Source: Selaginella moellendorffii (taxonomy: Eukaryota; Streptophyta; Lycopodiopsida; Selaginellales; Selaginellaceae). Taken from it: 64,000 nt of DNA. Below, one piece after another: positions 1 through 13,719 of the stretch. Every line of letters starts with the position of its first letter. The stretch's first letter is position 1. The position numbers were made by a program, and so were the translations under genes. The stretch lies in the NCBI RefSeq assembly GCF_000143415.4, contig NW_003314306.1, positions 330,814-394,813 of the forward strand. Reading direction: 5' to 3'. The notes beneath the pieces were generated by a model that was given only the letters and a program-made list of their open reading frames with translations, was not told the origin of the DNA and made no database searches.

Positions 1-249
1 CACCATGCCCCAGATATGTCTAGCCCCTGGACAAAAAACATATAATTTCACGTCATTTTCAAATACTTGAAAATTTGTACCTAGTCCCATTTTACTGAAT
101 AAATCCCACTTTAACGAAATAGAGCTTTATTTGTGTTTTTACAGGCTACATTATAACTTGATAATTGTGACAATCAAGTTTCAAGTACAAAATTAGATAG
201 CCTAGGAAATATTTTGGAAGTCCCTCTCTGATATTATCCTAAAGCAGAC

Positions 250-1640
250 TAATAAGCCTGCAAACTTTTATGATTTTATGGCAGATCGGGCTGGTGCAAA
301 CTGGAATGGTGTCCAAATAGTTTTTGGGAATGGTCAGCCATTGGAAGGTTGTGAGGGGACTTGTGAGTTCCACTGGGCTCAAAGCCTAAACTAGCATTGC
401 CACCTTATCAAGCCAAAGTTTCAATTAATGTTTAAGGAGTTGTGTAAACAGTGGCAAGTTGCACCTTCTGAAGAAGAGCATAAGGCAAAATCAAATGTGA
501 TCCAAATGTGGTGGTGTGAAGATGGCTATATGGACGTAAGTTGTCTATCACAACTTGAGTTAGGGTGGTGGGAAGTTAAGATGTTTCAGTGGGGACATCA
601 TTCTTTTTAGGTTTTTTTTTTTTTCCTTCTCATTTTCTTGCCTCTTAATATTGCCTTTTCCATTAGGATCAACCACTTAAGGACCTTATATACACCCTAA
701 CTATGAATCTCTTTGAAAGTAAGCCTTGGAGTTGGTGTTCCTCTAAGGCAAGGAAAGAGAAGATGAGTCTATACGAAGCTTGTTTATTAAATTTGATATG
801 TGCTATAGAGCAATCTTCAAAAGTGTTAGCATTCGAGGAAAGAAAATACATGGGAATAAGGCCTTTTGTTGAGATGTTATGTGATAAAATGAAGAGAAAA
901 TTAACTCCACCCACCCGAATAGTGGCAATTACAGTTGAGGAAGTGGCGCGTGGCACATCTATGGAGTACACTCCCCAAGCTTCTATTGGTGATATGAAGA
1001 CTATCCGCTCAAAGCATTATTTTTACTGGTGAAGATGTTAACACGGACCTTGGAGTGAAAAGCTCTTACAAGCCTGATGTTGAGTACTATTTTGCTCCAA
1101 GACATCACTTTCGAACTAAACCACTTTAATGGCTGATGAAGAGAATGTATCACAATAGGTTAAAATTGCTTACTATAGCATGGAGCTAAAGCAATGGGCA
1201 ATCCAATGCATCCTAACAAAATCAAATGTAAAGTGTGTGGAAATGCTTCTAAGGGGAAAATGTTGAGCTTAAATTCATGGTGACAAATTTGCTTCTATTC
1301 CAACCCTATGTTTCTATAGGGAATAAAAGAAAAGAGGATTTTCGAGATAATGCTAGCTATATTGTTGCAACACTAATGCCAATCATAAGAAGCAACTTAA
1401 AGACACTATAGTGACTAAACCTAATGCAGTACCTAAAGAATGGCTAGTTATTAATAGGGTCGCACTCATCTCAGATGAGATTGAAAACCTTAAAAAATCT
1501 AGTTTTAATCTTGAGAGGAGAGTTAGAGCCATGAGTGATAGAATCAGGACTATTCCTACAAAGATGCATAGGAGGCCAATAAGAAAAGGTAAAGTAGTTA
1601 AATTTATTGATACCGTCTCCAAGCAAAAGTAGGGTAAAAT
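250..1640 (+). pseudogene. Degenerate transposase-like coding remnant
   Basis: Several plus-strand reading-frame pieces follow one another with stops and shifts between them: a piece rich in Trp (including a WWEVKMFQWG stretch near 568-600), a piece around 703-970 with a SLYEACLLN motif, and a Lys/Arg-rich coiled piece at 1411-1632. The spacing and Trp-rich character recall plant transposon-encoded proteins, and I read the whole as one decayed element ORF. The exact family (MULE-like is possible) cannot be fixed by eye, and no terminal inverted repeats were identified. No intact gene is present here. Confidence 0.4.
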
Positions 1641-3731
1641 AAATTAGTTCAAACACTTGAGTGTGAGATTTTCTCCACGAAGTACATCACTACACTTGCA
1701 AAGTAGTATATAGTCAAAACAAAAGGTGGAGAGTACACAATTGCTATTTAAGACTTTCTTTCTTCCACATGTCCAGACTTTACGAAGTGTGAGGAAATAA
1801 TATAAATTTATTATACTTTATATATTTAATTAAAAACATTTTTTCATTTCACTTTTCATTTTATATACTTGTGAGTGTTCTTTTTGCAAATATTGCCCAT
1901 AGTACTCGTGTGTCTTCATTTCTATCTTTACCATTTTAAAAAATATTTCATGGTAGTTTTTCGGGTGTGTGATGTTGTAATGTGTTGCAAAAGCATATAT
2001 ACCATTATACTGATCATCACTATTTTTTCCACCAAAAGTTAAAAAATATATAGGGCATTTCTTGAAAGTCACAGAATTGAAGTTTTCTAAAACAAGTATG
2101 ATAACATTCTTTTTCACTCAATTTGTTGTGCCCTCTATTATTGCATTTATCTCCAACTCATGATCACTATCTTCACTATCCTCTCTTTCATTCTCTTGTG
2201 TGGTTTAGTTATGCTGTGCAATGGGATAGTTATTGCATCTTTTAACCTTTGACTCTGGGAAGAAAGATTATGAGAGTTAAAGTTATCAACACTAAAACTT
2301 ACAGATATTTGTATGTATTTCCCTATTTTTAAATAAAAGTGTGAATGAAGATTCATAAATTCTAGACAATATGCTATGACAAAACCCTCAAGAATGTATT
2401 CTAGAAAAGAACCAAATTTTTTTTTTATATGTAAAAGTTTACATCAACAGTTATTTTTTTTTCCTTTTAAACGGTTATATGGTCTTACATAAAATCTTAT
2501 TTCAGATTTATTAATTTTTTAATTCTAACAAACCTGTTATTTACTAGCCAAAAAGCATAGAGTATAAATTTAAGGAAGTGACAAGAATATTTTTTTTGCA
2601 AACATCTTATTTTATATTTTAACAAACATCCCTATTATGGCATATAGTAAATATTTAAATTGTTAGAACAAGAAGTGTTATTTAGAACATTTTTATCTAT
2701 GTAATATATAGAGAGTTATGAAATTATTAAGTTTGCTATAACTTTAATATTTTAAAGTTTTTAATGTTTGTATTAAACTATAATTGAAACTTGAGCTCAA
2801 GTTATGAGCTCAACTCTTCAACTCGTGAGCTCAAGTATGGTCTCTGCTCACTTAGTTAAGCAAACAAAATAGTTTAGTTTTTGCTTTCTTATACTTTTGC
2901 CTAATCATATAAAGTGGGGATCACTAAATGGTAATTCTTTTCTGTGAAGAGGTATGTACACTTATGGATCATGTTTCACAAATGGTGGTTCTCACTTTAC
3001 AAAGGGTATTTCACACATAAAATGGTGAGTATTTCCCCTAGCAATTGAGCATAGCACAATTGGTCTAATAAATAGATTTTTATGCTTATTGACTGAGCTT
3101 GCAAACACTACTCAATGTGAAAGGTGTCACTCTTATATAGATTGTGAGAGTACTTATATCACATTTGGCCCCATAGGGAGAAATCAAGGGCAATGATGTG
3201 TAATGTGCTTTATATCCTCTAAAGTGAGGTATAGATAAAGAGCAAATATATAAGTCAATATTTATATATAAGAAATAAGTCTTGATTAATTCACTTAGGT
3301 GTATTAGGTGTAAAGTGGTTTAAATAGTTAGAGTGGTTTATGATAACCGTTTCCAAATTTTCAATTTATGAGTCTTATTCGAGTCTCATAAGTTCTTGCA
3401 ATATGCATAAGAGACTTAAACTCGAGATAAATCTACTCTCAAACCGTATTTGAGTAATTGTTCAAGCTAAAAGACCTTGAATCAAAGCCTTGAGACAACA
3501 TAATGTTTTAATTATGATTCTGCCTTTGTCAAAATATCATAAGATTTAAGTGAATAATTCCCTAATTTGTTCTTCACGTAACTCTCTTTAAGTTCGAGTC
3601 AAAAACAAGAGTTACAGATGCCCAACTTTCTTATTTGTGTATGCCTAGAAAAATTGTGACATCCTGTTGGAAAATGTGTCCTTTAAAAACCCAAGTGAGA
3701 ATTTACTCAGAAGAAAAGAATTTTAGAGTAG
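1641..3731. other. AT-rich intergenic DNA, no gene seen
   Basis: Strongly AT-rich sequence with long T and A runs (for example around 2419-2465). Short frames on the minus strand at 1830-2356 have low-complexity composition and no recognisable motif. It directly abuts the left LTR of the retrotransposon that begins at 3737. Confidence 0.6.
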
Positions 3732-3736
3732 TTAAT

Positions 3737-4861
3737 TGTAGCACATGTGGTTTATCCTATAGTGATTTACCATAGGATAACACCATGAAACAGAACCTAA
3801 ACCCTCTTTATGCCATGTGACATATGCCACGTGTCTAAAGGACAGTGGTGCAGAACCCGAGGTTTAGGGCCTTGGGCCACTGAATGAAGGAACGGTGCCA
3901 AACTCCCAAGCATGGAGCCAAGGAGTGATAGAACCGAACCATGGAGCAACTCCCAAGCATACAGCCCAAAGAGCAAAAGGGCAGGAGCCTAAAGTGATTT
4001 GGAACAGTCCTAGAGCAACTAACATCCCAATGCTAAGACCAGCATGCAAAATGGAGCCAAATGAAGTTTGGTGCTATTTCGGCATTCTGGTGGCCTAACG
4101 CAAGGACATGGGTACTCCACTATCTAGCATGGAATGGAACTTGGGCTTAGACCCAAGCCAGACGCAAAACAAGGATAGGCACGCAAGCAAGAGTTGGATT
4201 ATGCCTCAAGTTGGTCAGCCATGCCCAACCTACCCACTATCCTTACTATACATTTGAGACCCCCAATATCCCCCCCCCCCCCCTCCCTTGAGGAACACAC
4301 GCTTTGGGCTTTCACCCCAAGCCTCCCTTAATATCAGGAGTTAGTCTCTGGGACAATCTTGAAACTTACTAGATATGGAATGACCTTAGATTGCGAATTT
4401 GGACATGGGATGAACACCATTGTGTTTAGGCCAATCCTTATATTCCATAAATATGCCAAATGAGCAAATTTAGACACTTCCATAAATAGCATTTGGGACC
4501 GAAATGAGACTAACACAAAGGGCATGATCGCGAGGGTGTTTAGCAAACATGGTAAGCTATCATTTAGCGAATATTGAGGGACCAATCTCAACATCACGGG
4601 GGTTCTTGATACTAGCAAGTGCAAGCCAATGACTTAAGTTTCTCAAACTAAGCCGAGTATGCTCAGCAAGAAACACATAGAGTTCATACCTTATGTTTAT
4701 CCAATCTAAGTACATGGTCATTGACCAATTTCTCAACTAGCTCAAGTGGGAACTGATAACTGGCCTAGCAATACCAACCTCCTACCGTTGTGGCAATAAG
4801 GAAAGAATATCCGAAAGGATTATCTGACAAGTAACTTTCGATACCCGAAGTCACATTCACA
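3737..4861 (-). repeat. Left LTR (3' LTR in element orientation)
   Basis: Starts TGTAGCACATGTGG and ends just after GTCACATTCACA. It matches 10403-11547 along its whole length with scattered differences. It contains a poly-C tract near 4269-4282 and a repeated reading-frame piece (3895-4098) whose counterpart occurs in the other LTR; that frame is LTR sequence and not a gene. The element boundary is fixed by TTAAT at 3732-3736. Confidence 0.85.
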
Positions 4862-7800
4862 GGAGAATCTCACTGCACAAGATAGAGTTTATAGGAAATA
4901 ATATTAGGGAGATTTACTAAGGGTGAACACTTTTTGGACTTAGCGACACAAAGTATTTTTTATGGAACTGAAAAGATACCTCAAACATGGAAGTAATGAT
5001 CTTATGTTGTTTGGTGTAACAATCAAAGAATAGGAACAAAAGACTAATAGCCAAAAATGAGTTATGGAAATCATTAAAAAGAATCTAAATAGCAAAGTTA
5101 AATAATGAACACTCATATATGTTTGATACTAATGAATTGTGGGAAAGACAATATATTTCTAAAAATGGATCACTAAATGTTTCAATTTAGCCAAAATGAA
5201 AGCTCCAAAAACAGCAAGATAGCAAAATGATAGAGTTATGGACAACTCTAGCACAAATTATAGATTTCAACTATAGATTAATAGGATGTACAATATCAAA
5301 GTTATAGACAAAGATATAACACTCTCCCCCCTAGGGAAGATTGATGTCCTCGTCGATGCACACTCGATTCTAGAATATTGCCAAGGAAACAACTCTAGAA
5401 AAAATTCATGATATTCACACTATATAAGAAATGCATCAACTTAAATGAGTTAGGAGGCAACCTCTTTGTCTAACACAGATGCGTTACTAGCTCAAACACC
5501 TTCCGGCCATCGCCGACAAGGAAATAACCAACGGAGTCAGCCACCCTTGCTACTCTAGATGTCACCCAGCTTACAAAAGTGTGATACGCCCCTACCTATA
5601 GGGACATAGAGAGAAAAGCCAAAGGCCGCAACGCTCATGAGCAAAGAAACCAAACTCGTTGGTAAAGTTTAGATAGACTACTATAAATAGGCAATTAGAG
5701 TTGTTTACATGGTCACACCCTTTTAACGGAATAAGGAACATCGACAAAAAGGTAGGTTATGTGACCAGTCGACAGTAGCTACCTCATGACTAAAGATTTC
5801 ACCATACACACGAAGTGCCAAAGCCAATTTACCTATACTGGCCCAAACTTAAAGATCAATAAATGGACAATATCAAAGTCAATAGACAATGATACCTTAG
5901 AGTCGGAATTATCAGTGAATAAATCTTAGATTAAAACACAAAAGTATTCCAAATAAGTTATCATTCAATAAACCAGCATTAGAGTATAGGAACCACCAAG
6001 ATTATCATAATTGGTAAACACAAAATTCACCATCAACAAAATTCAATAGCAAGTATGTCATCAAGTAAACTCAATGATAAAACTTAACTATGAAAGATTG
6101 TAGACAGAATGCTACACTTAAAGAACTCAAAGAATATAAAGTATCATTGATTGGCAAGCAAAATACTTGCGAATACATCACCTGAAGGTCCCCAATCTAT
6201 CAGAACTAACTCAAACAATAAATGACAAAATAGAATGAACATAGCAAGACTAACAAACACTCGTTCATGCTAAGTATCGCACCAGCTAGTTTGAATATAT
6301 CTTGGTCAATAATACCAAGGAACCAGAGTTGCTCAAGCAAGCATCGGCAACATCCTATTGATGTCTCAAACCCAAAAGACCAATCCAGAGTAAACCACAA
6401 AGAACATGTGGTATTGCGAAAAGCTAGAAGCTATCAAAGAAAATAACCAACTATTATGAAAGACTATCAATCATCCTATCAAGAAAGAGATGCATAATCA
6501 TTGTCAAAGAAAGAATCCACCATCTTGAAGAATAGCGAATCATTCTATATCAACAATAACCAAGCAAAACCTTTGACAAGGATAATTGACCATCCTAATT
6601 GATAATCAATCATCACCAATGATTGCTAAATGCAAAAGCAAACTTCAACATTGAAGCTAATGAGCTAAAAATGCCTTTCCTTAACAACTCTGAACAAATG
6701 GAACAATGAGCATGAAAACTTAAGGAACCAAAAACTCGAAGAAGCCTATAGCCAAGTTTTTCCTAACAACGATCACGAGTCTCGCATGGACTAACTTCAA
6801 TGCTAAAGAAGAAATCATGGTGTAACCCACAATATCCTCCTCAATACATCCAGAAGCTAAACTTCATAATACAAAGTTAATGAAGAGCATATCTGCATCA
6901 ATTCAAAAGCCAAACATAATGGAGCTATGCTCAACAAGTGATCACGAAACGATCCTTCATCAATCCATCTATAGCAAAACGTAACTCACTTTATAACAAG
7001 CACAAGAAGAATCATCAATGATCAATATATTCCAACTTAAATCCAATAAAGATTCAAACATTTCAATATTGATCACTAACTCTTCTTTTCGTAAAGCTAA
7101 TATAGTCCATGACTAGATCACTTTTTAAGGAAAAGCCAAAGCTCAACCCCTACTAAATAATCTCATCTAGAACACAACTAACTCAAATTTGCCACTCAAT
7201 TCGTTTGAACGTTAACACAATTGTTAACTAGAAAATGCATGAATGCTAATAACACAAAGCCATAGCTAAATCATCAACACTATCTTTATCGAGACTAATG
7301 AAACTCGACATCAATCTTTTGGAGAGACATCTTATTTCACTTAAATCTCAACATCAATAATGTCAATGACAAATCATCACTTCAATGCTATCAACACCAG
7401 AACAAAGCTAGAAGAAAGCAAAAGTGAACCACCACTCAAAACTCTCTTGCAACTAAGCTAACCAAAGTTGAAGATACTTTAATCAATATCCGAGACCAGT
7501 TCTTCAACAATACTTAGTTTCAGATAACACATCATCAAGGAGTGAATTACCACATCCAAGACTTAATGAAATCCAACACTACAAACTAAACTTATCCAAA
7601 TGATATCGACAAAAGAATCGATATGCCAACATGGAAAACCCATGTAAGTTTAACAACACGATCCTCCATAACACCATCCGGTAAAGCAAGCCCATCACTG
7701 CTAAATTTTCATCGAACGAAGCAAGTGTCACAATCTTTGACAAAGTCTACCAGCAATCACTAGTTGCAAAGCAATCAATAATCACTCTTCAACTTGCCTT

Positions 7801-10402
7801 CACAAGAACCAAACACTACACTTGTGCCATTGAGTCATACACTTGTTCAATATAAACGTAATACCCTAGGTACGAGATATTGGCTCATGGACAAGCATGA
7901 ATTAAATGACCACTCGAATCCTACTCAACTGCAATAAGCTCACTAATGCGTTTAGCCAATAGCTCTGAGCATGCCTTGAAAAGGCTAGCTATGCATGATC
8001 AACACTTAATTAAATTAAAGTGAAGACCATGAGATGAACTTATATCGGTACACAACCTCCTTATAGACAAAACTATAGTATGGGTACTAACATCTCAAAC
8101 TCAAACAACCAAATTGGACATCACTATCCTCAACCAAGGCATAGGGCTACCAAGACTAAGTCAAGATCAGTGAAAGCTTACTACTCTCATAGAGTCTTAA
8201 CGAAATACAAAGTGTAATCTGCCACTGAGCATAACACTACAGAAGAAAGGCATAAGGGTCACCCTTCTTAGAAAAGTGCAATGGCCACTTTTCTATACCA
8301 ACTCTAGACTCTATCCAACTCAATTGCCTTAGCCCCAAAAGTCAGCATCTCTTTTGGGCCGCATCATACAAATTATATACTAAAGTCTAAGCTAATTAAA
8401 GTCAACTCCAACCCCTTCACTAGTTTGTATTAGCTTACGAAAATGGAATGGTTTTCGGGCAAATGATCAATAGATCAGCCATTGGAAAAGCCTAAGAAAA
8501 TTTGTGGAAAATTTCCATCCTAAAGAAAAAATGACTCTCAGTCTAGGAGTACAAACTTTCAAGACTCAACTGACTTCCTCCTACTAACAACTTCACATAG
8601 GTTCACCTTAACATAAATTTTCAAGACCCATAGTATACTTAAGCTCAAACATCTTTTTGCCCATACTTCCGACATCCAACTCCGATATCCGCAAAAATGC
8701 AAAATGAACATCCAAGGCTTGATCATGAAGACCATATCTTTGGATATCCAAATTGCACTAACACCCTTCTTCAATCACTTTCAAGATACAATGTGAAGCC
8801 AAAACACTAACAAGAAAAATGACATGGAAAATTAAACTCTAAAGAAAATTCCTCATCACTCAAAATAACAATGCCACTTCCACTAACACAAGTGCTAGTA
8901 ATGTTAATGTCTCAACTACACACTTTCTCCATCCAACAATTTACTCCAAGTACTAACGGATCAGCCAACAAACTATAACAAATGAGTGCTATAACTTTTT
9001 CAAACATCTCAATGGACAAACTCTCAAGGAACAAGGAACCAACTTATGCTTAGCATAATGGACCACCATCAGGAATCCAGTCAAATCTACTACAATGCTA
9101 CTACGTGTAAGTAGACTAGCTTCACTATCAATCACTTTGGGGTTGATCATCGTTTAACCAAGCAATTTCGTAAACACATTGCTCACTATCACATGAATAT
9201 GATATAATAATCACAATGATTTAATCATCAATTGAGCAACACCACAAGCAATGCCTATATCACTACTTCAAAGGTTTACGTGAATATCAAGTGCTAACTC
9301 AATTTGACAAAATGCAACATAAATGCCACACCCCATCAATAGAGATTTACAACACTTAACACTACTAACTTTTGTTCACAACATAGGCAAGCTTATGCCA
9401 CTCTCTTTCCAACCAAACTCAAAATTAATCCAACACCAAGCTACTTAAGGAGCAATAGCAAGGTTCCCTAGAAAAGAATTGAGCATTGCAACCCAAGTTT
9501 TCAATAGCAAGCTTAAAAAAAAATGGTTTAACGCTTCACCACTATTCATCCCATGACTCACCATTTACAAGACCATCATTTTCAACATGCATCAAGGTAG
9601 AGACTCTTGATTGTATAATGTGAACACGAGCAATGAATCACGCCTCATTGCAAATTATCTCTCCAAGAAGAGAAAATGATTTACGTATTTGATCCTTCGT
9701 CCTTGACGACTCTCTTTTTGGTCTCATTTTTTATCAAATCTCAAGCTTGCTTTTGCACTGCCTTTAATCCAATCCAAGAAAAGTTTATGAGAGAGTATAG
9801 CAATGATTACTTGAATCAATAGACTCATCCCTATAGTCTTGATTGATTCACTTGTATTCATGCCTAGGAAGGATCCACTAGTGCTGTGCTAAACAGCTAC
9901 AGACCAGCCTATTTGCCACTCATAGTAAACCCAGGGAAGGTTTACTTTCACCTATGGTACTTGGAAACACTCATGGAACTATTGAAACAGCTCATGGAAC
10001 CACTGATAGGTTAACATTAATCTTGCTAACTCAAAGTGCAACCTTGAGTTGCTAATGTGCCCCATTCACAAGCCCAAGCATAAACTCATGCAAAATGGTA
10101 CACTTCAAATCCATCTTACCAACTCAAAGTGTAATCTTGAATTAATAATGTGCCTCACTCACGAGCCCAAGTGCAAACTTGTGCAAGTGGAATAACTCAA
10201 TCCCTCTCATGAGCCTAAGAGCAAGCTCACATTATTACGGTACAAAAAGGTAACCAAATCCATACCCAAGGAACAATTGTGAAGCCTTTGCACCCAAACG
10301 TGTACCCACTCGGATCATCGTTTTCATCTCTGCGTATGCAACGAGACTAGTTGCCCAATCTCATTGAATAGCACTCATTGAGACTCATTCTCTAATACCA
10401 AA
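4862..10402 (-). other. Decayed internal region of the retrotransposon
   Basis: About 5.5 kb between the LTRs, A+C-rich on the plus strand (T+G-rich in the sense orientation), with stops in every frame. The longest minus-strand frames (6206-6400 and 8559-8774) are under 75 residues. Only the polyprotein end near 5.3 kb was recognisable; protease, reverse transcriptase and integrase motifs were not found by eye. Confidence 0.6.
10390..10400 (-). other. Primer-binding site, initiator tRNA-Met type
   Basis: The reverse complement reads TGGTATTAGAG, starting 2 nt from the inner end of the right LTR. It matches the start of the usual plant tRNA-iMet primer-binding site TGGTATCAGAG at 10 of 11 positions. 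Its place next to this LTR sets the element's orientation as minus. Confidence 0.8.
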
Positions 10403-11547
10403 TGTAGCACACGTGGTTTTGACCCTTTATCCTATAATGATTTACTATAGGATAACACCACAAAGCAGAACCTAAACCCTCTTTATGCCACGTGACACAT
10501 GCCACATGTTATATGCCACATGTCCAAAGGACAGTGGTGTGGAACCCAATGTTCAAGGCCTTGGGCCACTGAACGAAGGAACGATGCCAAACTCCCAAGC
10601 ATGGAGCCAAGGAGTGACGGAAGTGAACCACAAAGCAACTCCCAAGCATATAGCCCAAGGAGCAAAGGGACAGGAGCCCGAAGTGACTTGGAACAGTCCT
10701 AGAGCAACCAGCATCCGAATGCCAGGACCAACATGCAAAATGGAGCCAAACAAAGTCTGGTGCTATTTCGGCATACCGGTGGCCTAATGCAAGGACATAG
10801 GTACTCCACCAACTAGCATGGAATGGAACTTAGGCTTAGACCCAAGCCGGACGCAGAACAAGAACAAGCACGCAAGCAAGAGCTAAACTATGCCTCAAGT
10901 TGGTCAACCATGCCCGACCTACCCACTATCCCTACTATACATTTGGAACCCCCCATATCCCCCCCCCTCCCCCCCCTGAGGAACACACGCTTTGGGCTTT
11001 CACCCCAAGCCTCCCTTAGTATCAGGAGTTAGTCTCTGGGACAAACTTGAAATTTACTAAATATGAAATGGCTCTAGATTGTGAATTTGGACACAGGATG
11101 AACATCATTGTGTTCAAGCTAATCTCTACATTCCATAAATATGCCAAATGAGCAAATTTAAACACTTCCATAAATAGCATTTGGGACCGGAATGAAACTA
11201 ACATAAAGGGCATGATAACGAGGGTGTTTGGCAAACACGGTAAACTATTATCTAGCAAATATTGAGGGACTAATTTCAACATCGCGGGGGTTCTTGATAT
11301 TAGCAAGTGCAAACCAATGACTCAATTTTCTCAAACCAGGCCGAATATGCTCAGCAAGAAACACATAAGGTTCCTACTTTATGTTTATCTAAGTACATGG
11401 TCATTGACCAGTTTCTCAACTAGCTCAAGTGGGAATTAATAATGGGCCCAGCAATACCATCCTCCTACTGTCGTGGCAGTAAAGAAAAAATATCCGAAAG
11501 GAATAGCCGACAAGTAACTTTCGATATCTGAAGTCACATTTGCGACA
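10403..11547 (-). repeat. Right LTR (5' LTR in element orientation)
   Basis: Begins TGTAGCACACGTGG and ends GCGACA, followed by the TTAAT target duplication at 11548-11552. It is about 20 nt longer than its partner, mainly through a small insertion near 10416-10428. A poly-C tract at about 10960-10976 corresponds to the one in the left LTR. Confidence 0.85.
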
Positions 11548-11552
11548 TTAAT

Positions 11553-13100
11553 CATGTTTTCCATATCAAACAAAGTCCATTTCTTTTTCTTTTTGTATTT
11601 TTCTCAAGAAATTGCTAGTGAAAAAATTTAAACTTGAGTTTTTTGGCAATGCATATCGTACTCTAATTTCAAACTTGTCCTATACTCTATGACTTTGGTG
11701 ATAGTTGAAAAACTATATTTCTTACATTATTTAGGCACTACGCCACTAAAATCATTAAAAAAACTGTTTTGTTCAATGTTGTCTAGACTCAAGACCTTTG
11801 CAATTATTAAAGAGATCTATTTGTGATTCTTAGTGCTAAGTAAGTTTAGAATTCACAAGCAATTTTTTCAAACTATTTTCAAGCCAAAGAGTGATAGTTT
11901 ATCCCACCGTGGTCATTAAAAGTGAATAAGGTTTTTTCTGCCTATACTCACATTCTTGCTCTTACCTACAAAATAGTGACAAACAAACAGAGACAAAAAT
12001 GTAGAAGAAGAGAAAAAAAAATGAAGAATGAGAAGAGAATTCAATTTTGAATTCTAAATACGTAAATAAGGATAAGCATATCTTATTATCTCAACTCTAC
12101 TTTGCACAAACATCCATAAACAGAAGAAAAAATGGTTAATTCAAATGCATACAATAGTGAGTGGGGGTTGTTTTTCAGCATGTCTAAATGTTACTTATAT
12201 ACTATATGATTTTATAACCGTTTCTAACTACTTTTCGCATAGATCAAGTCTTTCTTCTTTGGATGCCTAAGCTTAGTTATAACTCAATTTCACCTAAAGT
12301 TTCTTCTTTTGCTCTGCTTGGGATGATACACAAAGATAAAATATTTACCTCTTTATCAAAAAGTTTATTATTGATTTATAAAGCCCTTGTGTATATACTT
12401 TAGAGGAGAGAAATGTTTTAGGAGTTAGATACAATCAATTACTCTATAATAAAATATATTTTATTTAATCAACTACTTCTTCATTTGTTTTATATTTATT
12501 TATTTATTTAATGCCACTACATCATAGATTTTAAGAGTAGATGAGTGAATTAGGCAGTAGGAGATTTTTAAATGATAAAGGAAGAGTAATAATTTATAAG
12601 TTCTTGAGATTCTTTATTGAAATGACTCATAACTAAAATAAAAATATCATAAAAAAAGCAGTATTTTTTTTCTAAATTTCTTAAGAGTGGTTTTGTTTAT
12701 ACTAAACATATATTGAAAAATTGCATATGGGCTGAATGTGGTTATAAGAGAGATTGTTTATGTCCAGCAAGAAGTTTGTGATTTTTTTTTCATATTTTAT
12801 TTTTTTTCTTCTGTTTACATATTTCTCACAAATGAAGTTTGATTACTCAACAAGAAGAGTATTTGCAAGGTTTCATAAGCCACTAAAAATAAGATATTTT
12901 TGCAGATGCAAAAATGCACAATAAGGATTGCAACCTATCATTAGTCTAAATTTATAAAGCAAGTATTTTTAATAACTACTCCACTAATAAAAATCTATCA
13001 TAATAAGGAGGAGTTGCCAAACTTTTTAGGCCGCTAGATCCAGCCAATTGTAGCTGTTCAATGGGGGTAACTATAAAGGGGTTATTTCGGTAATCACATG
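11553..13100. other. AT-rich intergenic DNA, no gene seen
   Basis: AT-rich sequence with long homopolymer runs, short frames only and no recognisable motif. Composition changes near 13.1 kb, where GC content rises. Confidence 0.55.
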
Positions 13101-13290
13101 TTAACGAATAATCGCGCTAATGTTTGCTCCCAGCCAATGGGAGGCAGCCAAACCACATGTGGCGGGAGAGGAAGGCCTGGCAATGTGTGTCACATGGAAA
13201 TGTGTTGACCATGGCTACACTTGTCATCTGGGTATTGAGATCACTAGAGCACCAAGGTTGCAAGGAAGATTTGGTGATTGGAGCAAGATT

Positions 13291-13713
13291 GATCATCCTT
13301 CTAGTAGTGGAGTGAGGTGTTGCAGCATCTAGACATGCCACTCAACTGGAACTCACCACCAGTGGCGAGCTGCCATTTGAAACTGGGAATTTGGGGAACT
13401 TGATAGTGAAGTGTTTGTTCTTGAGAACCACATGCTTGTTCCAAGAGATCATGTTAGCATTTGTGTCATGGAATTTCACCACTGTTTTGAAAGTACTAGC
13501 GGAAACTCCCATAGACTAACCATTCCATCGGAGGAGCAAGCCACAAGCTCAAAGGAACCCTTTTACATAAACTTAATGTAAAAGCAACAAAGAAAGATGA
13601 TTTAGTTGGCTGGATGAAAGAAAAGCAAACCTTAGCTTTTGGGTGTTCGACTAATCATCCTCCTAGTGGTGGAGCAAGGTGTTGCAGCATCCGGACCTGC
13701 CGCTCGATTGAAA
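13291..13713. repeat. Short direct repeat pair of about 60 bp
   Basis: Positions 13291-13351 and 13651-13713 are similar direct copies; both contain GGTGTTGCAGCATC and run on for about 60 bp in the same order. They lie about 360 bp apart, suggesting a tandem duplication or a repeated coding module, most likely in a minus-strand gene remnant. Confidence 0.6.
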
Positions 13714-13719
13714 TGCGGT

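Larger units (their letters stand above)
3737..11547 (-). mobile_element. Old Ty3/gypsy-like LTR retrotransposon, minus orientation
   Basis: Two similar direct repeats of about 1.1 kb (3737-4861 and 10403-11547) begin TG and end CA and are flanked by the same 5-bp sequence TTAAT (3732-3736 and 11548-11552), a target-site duplication. On the minus strand a primer-binding site of initiator tRNA-Met type lies 2 nt inside the right-hand repeat, so the element reads right to left. Near the opposite end (around 5315-5345, minus strand) a frame reads IDEDINLP, a stop, then GGEC, which resembles the end of plant Ty3/gypsy polyproteins. The LTRs differ by many substitutions and a small indel near 10416, and the internal frames are all broken, so this is an old, non-autonomous copy. 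No clear polypurine tract was recognised. Confidence 0.85.

Noticed and set aside
3895-4098. Reading frame of 67 codons repeated at 10485-10787
   Set aside because: Both lie in the two LTRs; the similarity is LTR identity and does not indicate a gene family.
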